This document shows positions 6,106 through 12,781 of a stretch of 13,493 nt of DNA, one piece after another (the stretch's first letter is position 1; each line of letters starts with the position of its first letter). The stretch covers positions 1 through 13,493 of the forward strand of contig DAHWBL010000407.1 in NCBI GenBank assembly GCA_027323595.1, read 5' to 3'. The position numbers and the translations under genes are program-made. This DNA comes from Acetobacteraceae bacterium. Lineage in GTDB: Bacteria > Pseudomonadota > Alphaproteobacteria > Acetobacterales > Acetobacteraceae. The notes under the pieces are model-generated. The model worked only from the letters and a program-made list of their open reading frames with translations. It did no database searches and was not told where the DNA came from.

Positions 6106-6971
6106 CAGACGCGCTCGCCGACGGTCTCGCCGAACAGCCCGCGCGGGCGGACGCACAGCATGGCGATCATGATGATGAACGCCACCGCGTCGCGATATTC
6201 GGCGCTGACATAGCGCGCCGCGAACGCCTCGATCAGCCCCAGCCCCAGCCCGCCGACCACAGCACCCGGCAGGTTGCCGAAGCCGCCGACCACCGCCACC
6301 ACGAAGCCCTTCAGCCCCAGGCTGCCGCCCATCGTCGGCTCGGCCAGATACAGCGGCGCCACCAGCAGCCCGGCGAGGCCGGCGAGGCCGCTGCCGATGG
6401 CGAACGCCGCGGCGATGGTGCGATCGACGCGGATGCCCACCAGCCGCGCCATGTCCAGATCCTGCGCGGTGGCGCGCATCAGCACGCCAAAGCGCGAGCG
6501 GGTCATGAAAAGACTGAGCGCCACGAGCGCCAGCATGGTCGTGCCCATCACGAACATCTGCTGCATGGTGATCACCCCGCCGGCCACCCGCCACGGCCGG
6601 CCCACCAGCGGCGCGGGCAGCGACACCGGCAGCGGCCCCCACACGATCAGCGCCAGATTCTCCAGGATGATGCCCATCGCGATGGTGGTCAGGATCACCA
6701 GATGGGTCGGCCGGCCCCGCAGCGGGCGCCAGGCGACCAGCATGAACACCACGCCGAGCAGCGCCATCGCCGCCAGCGTCAGCCCATACGCCGCCCAGGC
6801 CGGCAGCCCGTGCCGCACCTGGGCGGCGATCGCCAGATAGGCGCCGATCATCAGCAGTTGCCCCTGGGCGAAATTCACCACCCGCGCGGCGCTGAAGATC
6901 AGCAGCAGCCCCAGCGCCACCAGCGCATAGACCGCGCCCAGCGTGAGCCCCGACACCACCAGCTGCGGCAT
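6105..6971 (-). CDS. livH: Branched-chain-amino-acid-type ABC transporter permease LivH
   Basis: A 288-residue inner-membrane permease. The N-terminus reads directly into the family pattern: SGLTLGAVYALVALGLLLIF, then RVVNFAQGQLLMIGAY at 30-45. The LRGRPTHLVILTTIAMGIILEN segment is also typical, as is the EAA-like loop (residues around RATAQDLDMARLVGI) that contacts the ATPases, and the ending IAMLCVRPRGLFG. The ATG at 6971-6969 is chosen because the family start aligns there; upstream in-frame codons overlap the binding-protein gene. It begins four bases after the stop of the substrate-binding protein gene without a clear ribosome binding site, so coupling is likely. Confidence 0.92.
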   Translation of the reverse strand: MPQLVVSGLTLGAVYALVALGLLLIFSAARVVNFAQGQLLMIGAYLAIAAQVRHGLPAWAAYGLTLAAMALLGVVFMLVAWRPLRGRPTHLVILTTIAMGIILENLALIVWGPLPVSLPAPLVGRPWRVAGGVITMQQMFVMGTTMLALVALSLFMTRSRFGVLMRATAQDLDMARLVGIRVDRTIAAAFAIGSGLAGLAGLLVAPLYLAEPTMGGSLGLKGFVVAVVGGFGNLPGAVVGGLGLGLIEAFAARYVSAEYRDAVAFIIMIAMLCVRPRGLFGETVGERV

Positions 6972-6975
6972 GGCG

Positions 6976-8124
6976 TCAGAACCCGGCCTCGCTGACCGTG
7001 CCCAGCAGCTGCGGGCTGCGCCCATGGTTGCGATAGACCCCGAGCGTGTGCGCCAGATCGCCGCGCGCATCGGCGGTGTAGCGGATCAGCAGCCCCTGCC
7101 AGCCGCTGGTCGCGGCCAGCCGGTCGCGGATCGCCGCCCGGTCGCAGCCGACCGCCTCGATCGCTTCCTTGAGCAGATGCATGCCGTCGTCATAGGCAAC
7201 GGTGAAATTATCGGCCGGCACGGAATATTTCGCCTCCACCGCGGCGGCGAAGGCCTGGGCGCGCGCGTCGCCGCTCTGCGGCAGCATGCCGCCGATGCCG
7301 ATCGCGCCGTCCGCCTCGTCGTCGGTCACGTTGGCCATCGTGGTCGGCGCCATCAGCGAGGTGTTGCCCAGCCTGGGCAGCGAAATGCCGAGCTGGCGGA
7401 TCTGCTTGAGCACCAGCGCGAGGTCGCCAGGCCGGCCGAAAGTGATGATGCCGTCCGCCCCCTTGTCGGTGATGTCGAGCAGTTGCGCGGTCATGTCGCG
7501 GTCGCTCGGCGCATAGGACGTCGCCGCCGCCGGGGTGATCCCCATCGCCGCCAGCGTCGCCTGCATGCCCTTCGAGGCGCCGAGCCCGTAATCATCACCG
7601 ACCACGATGATGCCGGGCTTTTGCAGATGCATCGTCTGCACCGCATAGGCCGGCACCAGGGTCGCGAGCTGGCAGTCATGCACATGGATGCGGAACAGCC
7701 ATGGCAGGTTCTGCGCGGTGATGCCGGCATTGGTGGCGGTGACCAGGAACGGCACCCCGGCCTTGCGGATCGCCTCGCTCTGGGTGAACACCAGCGGGCT
7801 GATCGGGCTGCCGAACACCGCGATCGGGCCGGACCCGTCCGAGGCCGGCTCCAGCACCCGGTTGATCGCCGACAGCGCGGTGCCGGCGGCCGCGGCGGTG
7901 TCCTCCACCGTGACGCTGACCTGCTGCCCGGCGATGCCGCCGGCGGCGTTGATCTCATCGGCGGCGAAGCGCACCCCGTTGGCTGCCTGGATGCCCAGCA
8001 GCGCCAGCGCGGTGGTGGTGGGGGTGACCACCGCGACGCGGATCGGCCCGGTGCAGACCGCCGCCGCCCCCGCCGGGCCGACCGATGCCGCCAGCGCGAC
8101 CAGAACACTCACCACACGACGCAT
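6976..8124 (-). CDS. Periplasmic ABC transporter substrate-binding protein (branched-chain amino acid type)
   Basis: A 382-residue type-1 periplasmic-binding-fold protein. A signal peptide covers residues 1 to about 20-22 (MRRVV, hydrophobic core, cleavage after AGA or AAA). The mature part starts with IRVAVVTPTTTALALLGIQAANGVRFAADEINAAGGI, the usual first lobe of LivK-like receptors; later come PISPLVFTQSEAIRKAGVPFLVTATNAG and GADGIITFGRPGDLALVLKQ. It is co-directional with and touches livHMGF, so it is the importer's receptor. The ATG at 8124-8122 has GGAGG six bases upstream, which excludes an in-frame ATG at 8142-8140. That ribosome binding site lies in the 3' arm of a hairpin at 8128-8159. 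The ligand is unknown; the protein is quite different from the second receptor at 11589. Confidence 0.9.
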   Translation of the reverse strand: MRRVVSVLVALAASVGPAGAAAVCTGPIRVAVVTPTTTALALLGIQAANGVRFAADEINAAGGIAGQQVSVTVEDTAAAAGTALSAINRVLEPASDGSGPIAVFGSPISPLVFTQSEAIRKAGVPFLVTATNAGITAQNLPWLFRIHVHDCQLATLVPAYAVQTMHLQKPGIIVVGDDYGLGASKGMQATLAAMGITPAAATSYAPSDRDMTAQLLDITDKGADGIITFGRPGDLALVLKQIRQLGISLPRLGNTSLMAPTTMANVTDDEADGAIGIGGMLPQSGDARAQAFAAAVEAKYSVPADNFTVAYDDGMHLLKEAIEAVGCDRAAIRDRLAATSGWQGLLIRYTADARGDLAHTLGVYRNHGRSPQLLGTVSEAGF

Positions 8125-8127
8125 CTC

Positions 8128-8159
8128 GCCCCTCCGGAACAACCATGTTCCGGTGAGGC
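8128..8159 (-). promoter_or_regulatory. Intercistronic hairpin covering the ribosome binding site of the receptor gene
   Basis: On the minus-strand transcript CCGGAACA and UGUUCCGG form a perfect eight-base-pair stem with loop UGGU. Beyond a single A-A mismatch the stem continues for five more pairs (GCCUC with GGGGC, one a G-U wobble). The GGAGG ribosome binding site (complement of 8131-8135) of the receptor gene is inside the 3' arm. It could limit translation, or act as a processing or stability element between the cytochrome protein gene and the importer genes. Confidence 0.65.
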
Positions 8160-8178
8160 AAGAGTCGTGCCGGGCCGC

Positions 8179-10401
8179 TCAGTGCGCCAGCGGGTCGGGC
8201 CGAAGCTGGATGTGGTAGACCCGCGGGCTCTCACCCTTGCCGGTCTCGTTGTGGAACATCGCCCGCGTGCCCGAGGTGGTCCACAGGCCCTTTCCCTGCC
8301 AGCCGCCGTTGGGATCGTCGATGCGCCCATCGACGTTCTTGGTGAAGAACCCGGCCGGATAGGGAACGTGGAACTGCACCAGCTTGCCGGCCACCAGCGC
8401 GGTGATCGCCTCGCCGCCATTGGTCATCGCCATCGGCACGTCGCGGCCCAGCCCGAACGTGTTGTCGCGATCGACCCACACATAATAGGCATGATCGGCG
8501 CTGCCGGCGGGATCGACGCCGGCGAACTGCGGCCCCGGATAGCGATACAGGGTCCAGCCCTCATAGCATTGCTCGCCGGTCACCGCCTTCGCGCCGGTGA
8601 GCGGCAGTTTGCATTTCGAACGGTCGAAGCTGGCGAGTTCGCCGCTGGACAAGGTGGTCCACACCACGCCCTTGGTGTCGATATCCACCCCACGCGGCCC
8701 GAACGCCCCCGGCGGCGGCTGGAACAATTCGGCGAGCGCGGTGTTGGTCGGGTCCTTGCCGGGGATGAAATGCACGATATAGCCGGGCTGGTCGTTGATG
8801 TTGGAGAAGCCGGAATCCATCGACTGGCCCCAGATCGTGTCATCCACCGGCGAGGACTGCACCCCGTAGAACCCGGCGACGACGCGCTTCTGCTTGGTCA
8901 GGTCGATCGGGTCCTTGATCTCGGCGAACGGGCCGCGTTTGCCCCAGCCCGGCACGTCCACGATCAGCGGCGCCCAGCCCTGCGCGGTCTTGGCGTCATG
9001 GGTTTGCAGGAACTTCTTGGTGTCCAGCCAGCCCACCACCGTCGCCCCGGCGAAGCCCGCCGACGTCCACAGCGTGTTGTCGGGGTCGTGGCCGAAATAC
9101 AGATGCTGGGTGGTGAAGCAGGTGTCGATCAGGGTGAATTTCTTGCTCTTGGGGTCATACAGCGACAGTTGGCGAACCGAGCTGTCGAGCGGCACCAGCT
9201 TGGCCGACGCCAGATCAGACCCCTTCTTGCACCAGGCCGGATTGTCCGGCCCGCGCGAGCGCGCGGCGAACCACAGCCGGCCCTTCTCGTCGAAAATCAG
9301 GTTATGGTTGGAGGTATGGCCGTCCCAGATCGGCGTGTCGCCCCAGAAAACCGAGGTGCCATCAGGATCGTCCGCAACCGACGGTGTGCCCGGCAGATAC
9401 GGGTGGGCGATGTTCCAGGTGCGGTTGGTGCGCGGATCGAGCACCGGCACGAGGTCGGTGGATTCCTCCGGCGAGCCGTAGATATAGCCGTTCGCATTGA
9501 CCCGCGGGTTGCGCTTGTCGGTGGAGATGGCGTCATGCATGTAGTGGGTGGGCGAGGCCCAGTTCCACACCGTGGCCACCATGTTGCGCTCCACCCCGGT
9601 CGGGCGCGGCGGCGTGCTCGCCGGCAGCTCGCCCGCGGCGATGCGGTCGGTCCAGTCCGCGAACAGCGACAGGCCCTTCTGCGGGCCAAGCCGGCTGATG
9701 CCCGAGGCCATGCGCGCCATCGCCTGGCCCGACTGGAGGCGGCGCATCCACATCTCGGCGGAGTTGGCGAAAGTACCGAGTTCCTTCACGTGCGGCGAAC
9801 GGATGTTCTCGCTGCCGAGCGCGTGGCAGGACTGGCAGGTGTTCTTGACCAGATCGATCCAGTTGCCCTGGTTCTTCATGAACGGCGGAATGCCGTTGCC
9901 GTCATCGCCGGTGCCAGGAAAATCGCTGGCGGCCGGGATTTTCAGCATCGAATACCAATAGACACCGGGATAATATTTCGCCGCCGCCGCCGGGTTCGGC
10001 GCGATCGTGGCGGTGAGGTTCACCATCTTGCCCGGCTCGGCGTCCACGCGCGGCGAATCGACCAGCCCGTAGCCGCGCACCCACAGCTTGTAGCGCGCCT
10101 TCGGAAGGCTGGGAATCAGATAGCGCCCGGCATCGTCGGTGACGACGATCTTGGCGAATTTCGTCGGCAGGTCGGTGGTCTCCGCGATCACCCACACCCC
10201 GGCTTCGGGCCCATGCCCGCTGCTGACCACACCGCCGATATCGGTCGCGCCGACGCGCAGCGCGCTGGCCGCCGCCGGCATCCGCGTGGCCGGAGCCTGC
10301 GCTCCGGCGCCAACCAGGCCGGAGGCCAGCAAGGCCGCCAATGCCACCGCCGGCAGCCCCGCGCACCGGCGCGTCAAGGACGCGCGCTCAGAGATGGACA
10401 T
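8179..10401 (-). CDS. Exported multidomain c-type cytochrome with carboxypeptidase-regulatory-like and propeller-like domains
   Basis: A 740-residue protein with three recognisable parts. Residues 1 to about 36 are a signal peptide (Arg pair, Leu/Ala-rich core, cleavage near AGAQA). Residues about 50-135 look like a carboxypeptidase-regulatory/CNA-B-type beta sandwich (GGVVSSGHGPEAGVWVIAE, VVTDDAGRYLIPSLP, YKLWVRGYGLVDS). A single heme c motif, CQSCH, is at 189-193, with Met 217, 219, 228 and 231 as possible distal ligands. Residues about 300-735 hold repeated strands with Trp/Gly motifs (GRLWFAARSRG, NTLWTSAGFAG, DTIWGQSMDSG, GVVWTTLSSGELASFD, KGLWTTSGT), resembling Vgb- or NHL-type beta propellers. 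Four further cysteines (391, 428, 597, 612) could form disulfides. GGGAGGAAG precedes the ATG. The position between BKACE and importer genes suggests a periplasmic redox or substrate-processing role; the exact reaction is not known to me. Confidence 0.8.
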   Translation of the reverse strand: MSISERASLTRRCAGLPAVALAALLASGLVGAGAQAPATRMPAAASALRVGATDIGGVVSSGHGPEAGVWVIAETTDLPTKFAKIVVTDDAGRYLIPSLPKARYKLWVRGYGLVDSPRVDAEPGKMVNLTATIAPNPAAAAKYYPGVYWYSMLKIPAASDFPGTGDDGNGIPPFMKNQGNWIDLVKNTCQSCHALGSENIRSPHVKELGTFANSAEMWMRRLQSGQAMARMASGISRLGPQKGLSLFADWTDRIAAGELPASTPPRPTGVERNMVATVWNWASPTHYMHDAISTDKRNPRVNANGYIYGSPEESTDLVPVLDPRTNRTWNIAHPYLPGTPSVADDPDGTSVFWGDTPIWDGHTSNHNLIFDEKGRLWFAARSRGPDNPAWCKKGSDLASAKLVPLDSSVRQLSLYDPKSKKFTLIDTCFTTQHLYFGHDPDNTLWTSAGFAGATVVGWLDTKKFLQTHDAKTAQGWAPLIVDVPGWGKRGPFAEIKDPIDLTKQKRVVAGFYGVQSSPVDDTIWGQSMDSGFSNINDQPGYIVHFIPGKDPTNTALAELFQPPPGAFGPRGVDIDTKGVVWTTLSSGELASFDRSKCKLPLTGAKAVTGEQCYEGWTLYRYPGPQFAGVDPAGSADHAYYVWVDRDNTFGLGRDVPMAMTNGGEAITALVAGKLVQFHVPYPAGFFTKNVDGRIDDPNGGWQGKGLWTTSGTRAMFHNETGKGESPRVYHIQLRPDPLAH

Positions 10402-10426
10402 TGTAACTTCCTCCCGGCCAACACTT

Positions 10427-10447
10427 AATACTTCTGAATATTGTATT
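10427..10447. promoter_or_regulatory. AT-rich dyad in the leader of the cytochrome protein gene
   Basis: The stretch AATACTTCTGAATATT (10427-10442) is an imperfect inverted repeat (AATA-c-TTC, T, GAA-TATT), and AATAC/GTATT (10427-10431 and 10443-10447) gives an alternative pairing. It lies just downstream of the predicted transcription start (near 10453) and is strikingly AT-rich for this genome. It may be an operator or a leader hairpin; no regulator can be assigned. Confidence 0.4.
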
Positions 10448-10459
10448 TTTCCGGCGCGG

Positions 10460-10488
10460 ATCATGCAAAACCGTTGCAGGCGTGTCAA
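10460..10488 (-). promoter_or_regulatory. Predicted sigma-70-type promoter of the cytochrome protein gene
   Basis: On the minus strand a consensus TTGACA (10488-10483) is followed after exactly 17 bases by CATGAT (10465-10460). The start would be near 10453, with a leader of about 50 bases that carries an AT-rich dyad and the GGGAGGAAG ribosome binding site. It is the best promoter match in the window and implies that this gene and the importer genes behind it can be transcribed independently of BKACE. Confidence 0.6.
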
Positions 10489-10536
10489 TGCGCGGCCGCA
10501 CCGCGCGCACCGGCCATCGCCCGCCTCGCCGGCGCC

Positions 10537-11421
10537 TTATCCGCTCAGGCCCAGAATGGCGCGCGCCTCGGCGGGCGATGCCGGTTCCAGGTTCATCTCG
10601 CGCACCAGACGCACGGTTCGCTCGATCAGCATCTCATTGGTCGCCAGCACGCCGCGGCTGTAATAATTATTGTCCTCCAGCCCCGCGCGCACATGCCCGC
10701 CCAGCCCCAGGCTCTGCATCGTCGCGGGCAACTGCGCCGGACCGATGGCCGACACGCAGAACAACGACTGCGGCGGCAGCAGCGACACCATCAGGCTCAG
10801 AATATCCTGTGTGTAGGGCAGGCCTCCCTGAAAATTTCGGTCGGTGCCAAGCACGATGTTGATGTAATAGGGAGGCGTGTCGTAGCCCTTCTGGATCAGC
10901 CGGGTGACGTCTTGCAGAATGTGCGCGGGATTGAAGACCTCCCATTCCGGCTTGATCCGGCGCTCGCGAAAGCGCTGCGCCATCGCCTCGCAGCGCGCCG
11001 GCGTGGTGATCACCAGAATCTCCTTCTCGCCGAACGTGTCCACCGCGGTGAAGCCGTCGAACGTGGCCATCTCCGCACCGGCATCGAGCCCCTTCAACCG
11101 CTCGTCGAAATTATTCTCGAACATGCCGTCCGCCCGCTCGATCAGCATGTCGCCGCTGGAGCCGCCACCGGTCGAGTTGTTGATGATGATGTCGCAGCGC
11201 GCGCGGATGCGGCTGTTGATGTCACGATAGATGTCGGCGTTGCAGGTGGCCAGATCGTCCGGACGGCGGGCGTGCAGTGCCGCGATCGCCGCGCCGGCCT
11301 TGAAGGAGCGATGCACCGATTCCGCGATTTCCTCCGGCTGCGTCGGCAGATGCGGGTTCGCGCTTTTGGCGGCCATGCCGCCGGTCGGCGCCACAGTGAC
11401 GATCACTTTGCTTCTGGCCAT
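10537..11421 (-). CDS. Beta-keto acid cleavage enzyme (BKACE, DUF849 family), variant metal site
   Basis: A 294-residue TIM-barrel protein of the family of 3-keto-5-aminohexanoate cleavage enzyme (Kce). Members condense a beta-keto acid with acetyl-CoA, giving acetoacetate and a new acyl-CoA. Family signs are NPHLPTQPEEIAES at 22-35, NNSTGGG at 81-87, EVFNPAHI at 161-168, and GGHVRAGLEDN at 241-251, then the ending PAEARAILGL. Matching the published Kce mechanism, Arg245, Glu249 and Asp250 and the Ser83 region are kept. The metal site normally reads HxHxRDP; here it is ALHARRP (48-54), so the first His is Ala48 and only His50 remains, and the Asp is Arg53. The ATG has GGAGG five bases upstream. 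It is the first gene of the minus-strand cluster. Fold assignment is firm; substrate and even activity are open because of the metal-site change. Confidence 0.87.
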   Translation of the reverse strand: MARSKVIVTVAPTGGMAAKSANPHLPTQPEEIAESVHRSFKAGAAIAALHARRPDDLATCNADIYRDINSRIRARCDIIINNSTGGGSSGDMLIERADGMFENNFDERLKGLDAGAEMATFDGFTAVDTFGEKEILVITTPARCEAMAQRFRERRIKPEWEVFNPAHILQDVTRLIQKGYDTPPYYINIVLGTDRNFQGGLPYTQDILSLMVSLLPPQSLFCVSAIGPAQLPATMQSLGLGGHVRAGLEDNNYYSRGVLATNEMLIERTVRLVREMNLEPASPAEARAILGLSG

Positions 11422-11588
11422 CGCTTCCTCCGATGTGGGACCCGCCGATTCAGTGCGCGAACGATGCGCCCCGTGTCAACTTCCCCTCTCGCGCCACCCG
11501 GACCGCAACAGGGTCGCGCGCGGCGGGTTTTGCCGTTAGCCTGCCCGGACAGGGACACAAAGCAGCCCGCCAGAACGAGGAGACGGAC
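11422..11588. other. Divergent intergenic region between BKACE and the second receptor gene
   Basis: These 167 bases must hold the control elements of both genes. Apart from the candidate minus-strand promoter, short imperfect dyads are visible (GACC-N7-GGTC around 11501-11515 and CCTG-N6-CAGG around 11540-11554), neither convincing. No plausible plus-strand promoter was found by eye. It would be the natural target of the adjacent IclR protein. Confidence 0.4.
11451..11479 (-). promoter_or_regulatory. Candidate promoter of the BKACE gene
   Basis: On the minus strand a consensus TTGACA (11479-11474) is followed after 17 bases by GCACTG (11456-11451), a poor -10 box. Shifts of a few bases give no better match. 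A start near 11444 would leave a leader of about 22 bases with the GGAGGAAG site. The perfect -35 box, sharing TTGACACG with the promoter at 10460-10488, is the main support. A weak -10 would fit an activator-dependent promoter. Confidence 0.35.
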
Positions 11589-12758
11589 ATGACACATCCA
11601 ACACGCGCCGCGGTGGCATTGGCGTGCCTGCTGGCCGCCCCAGCCGCCGCCGAGACGGTGAAGATCGGCCTGGTCACCACCCTGTCGGGGCCCGAGGCGG
11701 TGATGGGCAATCCGATGCGCGATTCCGCCGAACTGGCGCTGGCGATGCTCGGCGGAAAAATCGGCGGCCAGCCGGCCGAGATCATCTATGGCGACGACCA
11801 GCAAAAGCCTGATGCCGGCAGGCAGATCATCGAAAAGATGCTCCAGAAAAACAAGGTCACCTTCATCACCGGCATGCTGGGCGCGAACGTGCTGATGGCG
11901 GTCTATCCGCAGATCATCCACAGCAGGACCATCCTGATCAGCGCCAACACCGGTCCGCACCAGATCGCCGGTGCGCAATGCTCGCGATATTTCTTCAGCA
12001 CCGCCCAGCAGACCGACGAGCCGGCCGAGGCGATGGGCAAATATCTCACCGACAACCATATCGACGATGTCTATGTCATGGCGCCGAACTATAATTCCGG
12101 CAAGGACATGATCACCGGCTTCAAGCGCTATTTCACCGGCACCATCGTCGGCGGCGTCTACACGCCGTTCGGACAGTTGGATTACCAGGCCGAGATCAGC
12201 GCCATCCGCGCCGCGCACCCCAAGGCGGTGTTCGTGTTTTATCCAGGCGGCATGGGCATCCAGTTCGTCAAGCAATATGCCCAGGCCGGGCTGAAGGAGC
12301 AGATCCCGCTTTATTCGGTCTTCGCGGTGGACGAGGTGACATTGCCGGCCGAACAGGATGCCGCACTGGGCGACTACTCCGCACAATATTGGAGTGCCGC
12401 CCTGCAAAACCCGCGCAACCGCATGTATGTCGATGCGTTCGTCGCGAAATTCGGCTACCCGCCCTCCAGCTACGGCGCCAGCACCTTCGATGCGATTTTC
12501 CTGATGGACAGCGCGGTGCGCGCCGTACACGGCGACCTGAACGACAAGGCCGGCATGATCGCAGCCATGGAAAAATCCGATTTCCCCTCGGTGCGCGGCA
12601 ACGTGACCTTCAACAGCAATCACTTCCCGATCGAGAATTTCTACGTCTTCCAGGCCGCGAGGGACCAGGACGGAAAAATCGCGATGCACCAGGTGCAGAC
12701 GGTTTTCACCGACCACAAGGATTCATATTATTCCGAGTGCAACATGAACAACGACTGA
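11589..12758 (+). CDS. Second periplasmic ABC transporter substrate-binding protein
   Basis: A 389-residue type-1 periplasmic-binding-fold receptor with a signal peptide at 1-21 (cleavage after PAAA, before ETVKIG). The mature start (VKIGLVTTLSGPEAVMGNPMRDSAELALAMLGGKIGGQPAEIIYGDDQ) is the usual ligand-binding lobe, and TFITGMLGANVLMAVYPQII, VYVMAPNYNSGKDMITGFKRYF and VFVFYPGGMGIQFVKQYAQAGL continue the family pattern. GAGGAG lies six bases before the ATG; the frame is open upstream but has no ribosome binding site or signal peptide. It is transcribed away from the BKACE gene across a 167-base region, and has no permease or ATPase genes of its own nearby, so it probably uses the LivHMGF importer at 3697-6971. 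It is convergent with the IclR gene. Tyr/Asn-rich ligand loops hint at nothing specific; the ligand is unknown. Confidence 0.9.
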   Translation: MTHPTRAAVALACLLAAPAAAETVKIGLVTTLSGPEAVMGNPMRDSAELALAMLGGKIGGQPAEIIYGDDQQKPDAGRQIIEKMLQKNKVTFITGMLGANVLMAVYPQIIHSRTILISANTGPHQIAGAQCSRYFFSTAQQTDEPAEAMGKYLTDNHIDDVYVMAPNYNSGKDMITGFKRYFTGTIVGGVYTPFGQLDYQAEISAIRAAHPKAVFVFYPGGMGIQFVKQYAQAGLKEQIPLYSVFAVDEVTLPAEQDAALGDYSAQYWSAALQNPRNRMYVDAFVAKFGYPPSSYGASTFDAIFLMDSAVRAVHGDLNDKAGMIAAMEKSDFPSVRGNVTFNSNHFPIENFYVFQAARDQDGKIAMHQVQTVFTDHKDSYYSECNMNND

Positions 12759-12781
12759 CCGCCGCCCGGACACGCCCACCA

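Noticed and set aside
6943..10428. A 1161-codon open frame on the plus strand opposite the receptor and cytochrome protein genes
   Set aside because: It is rich in Arg, His, Gln and Gly without any recognisable domain, and its opposite strand holds two well-supported exported proteins. Long antisense frames are expected in GC-rich DNA.
11589..11651. A possible lipobox around Cys13 in the signal peptide of the second receptor
   Set aside because: The residues before the Cys (ALA) do not fit the lipobox at the -3 position, and a good signal peptidase I site (PAAA before Glu22) follows.
11403..12716. A 437-codon minus-strand frame opposite the second receptor gene
   Set aside because: Composition is typical of an antisense shadow, while the plus strand encodes a complete signal-peptide-bearing binding protein with a ribosome binding site.
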